A stretch of 64,000 nt of DNA, taken from the NCBI RefSeq assembly GCF_016863335.1, contig NZ_BOOR01000032.1, positions 1-64,000 of the forward strand, in the 5' to 3' direction. The translations under genes and the position numbers were made by a program. Shown one piece after another: positions 63,644 to 64,000 of this stretch (its first letter is position 1; each line of letters begins with the position of its first letter). Below the pieces are notes generated by a model, which saw only the letters and a program-made list of their open reading frames with translations, had not been told where the DNA came from and did no database searches. The DNA is from Planotetraspora thailandica. Its GTDB lineage: Bacteria; Actinomycetota; Actinomycetes; Streptosporangiales; Streptosporangiaceae.

Positions 63644-64000
63644 GTGACAGCCGTGAATCAGTTCCGAGGCCGTGTGGCGGTGCGGCGGTGTGCTGCCGTT
63701 GGTGTGCTGGCGAGTGCCGCAGTTATGGGCGCGGCCAGCACGGCACAGGCGGACCCCCCGGCTGGGTGCCCGCATCTGGAAGGGGCGGCGGCCCAGTACG
63801 TCGAGGACGCGAAGCTGTGCGTCGCGATGCAGCGGGAGGTGCAGAACTGGCTCACCACCGGCGCCCTTCCCGACGTGGGACGCGCGGTGCGGGATTCGCG
63901 GCGCGGGTCGGGCACGCAGGCAGCACCCGAGCAGACCGGCGAGGTCACTCGTCTTCCGCAAGCGACGGAGCAGCCGCGAACTCCGGCGAGCGCGTCTCCG
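63644..64000 (+). CDS. secreted protein, 3' end beyond window
   Basis: A GTG-started frame open to the window end (119 codons). It has a signal peptide (AAVGVLASAAVMGAASTAQA) and then a short mature part with two cysteines (AGCPHLEG, DAKLCVAMQ) and a Pro/Gln/Thr-rich stretch near the cut end. Family unknown. It is 115 bp downstream of the relaxase in the same orientation, so it may belong to the mobilisable element. Confidence 0.55.
   Translation, partial: MTAVNQFRGRVAVRRCAAVGVLASAAVMGAASTAQADPPAGCPHLEGAAAQYVEDAKLCVAMQREVQNWLTTGALPDVGRAVRDSRRGSGTQAAPEQTGEVTRLPQATEQPRTPASASP

Noticed and set aside
1-64000. CRISPR arrays, rRNA or tRNA genes
   Set aside because: No regularly spaced repeats, cloverleaf-like segments or rRNA-like sequence were noticed on reading; not computed.

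Overview
The window is chromosomal DNA of a high-GC actinobacterium. The evidence is the strong G/C bias at third positions, the Actinobacteria-type L-rhamnose isomerase and fused aldolase-dehydrogenase, large LuxR-type ATPase regulators, and IS30, ISL3, IS701, Tn3 and Tni relics of actinobacterial type. It could be a Streptosporangiales- or Streptomyces-like organism, but the genus is a guess.

Positions ~0.8-39.6 kb form a rhamnose / rhamnoside utilisation island. It has: (a) an AraC regulator divergent from a CUT1 sugar importer (two permeases, a cytosolic GH78 rhamnosidase, a lipoprotein binding protein; no ATPase in the window); (b) six rhamnosidase-type enzymes, one cytosolic GH78, one secreted GH78, two secreted GH78-like and two secreted GH106; (c) a complete catabolic set: a minus-strand operon rhaT-rhaP-rhaQ-rhaS-rhaI-rhaEW-GH106, and a divergent LacI regulator followed by the kinase rhaB; (d) a second, paralogous LacI regulator. 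Five operator-like palindromes centred on an A/T-rich ACG(T) core lie upstream of the enzyme genes and the two lacI genes, and a weaker sixth lies upstream of one GH78, so the island looks like one LacI regulon. The model: secreted enzymes trim rhamnose from plant polysaccharides or glycosides. Free rhamnose enters through RhaSPQT, and short rhamnosides through the CUT1 porter to be cut inside. RhaI, RhaB and RhaEW then take rhamnose to dihydroxyacetone phosphate and a lactaldehyde-derived product.

Positions ~33.2-35.2 kb (ISL3 element plus a transposase tail) and ~39.6-49.9 kb are a scrap-yard of mobile DNA. They hold an integrase pseudogene, SDR and other gene tails, a TniQ-TniB-TniA (truncated) operon, a Tn3 transposase tail, a broken serine-hydrolase tail, and an IS701 element with clear ends and a CTAG target duplication. 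Among these are intact genes: an AhpD-like protein, a lipoprotein and a DUF4041/GIY-YIG protein.

Positions ~49.9-61.3 kb carry a large LuxR-family ATPase regulator, an unknown protein coupled to an SDR, a nucleotidyltransferase, a three-gene recombinase cassette that interrupts a quinone-oxidoreductase gene, an LLM flavin oxidoreductase, and a SnoaL-like / TetR divergent pair. Positions ~61.5-64 kb are the start of an integrative or mobilisable element: MobC-like protein, MOB relaxase, a candidate oriT hairpin, and a secreted protein cut by the window end.
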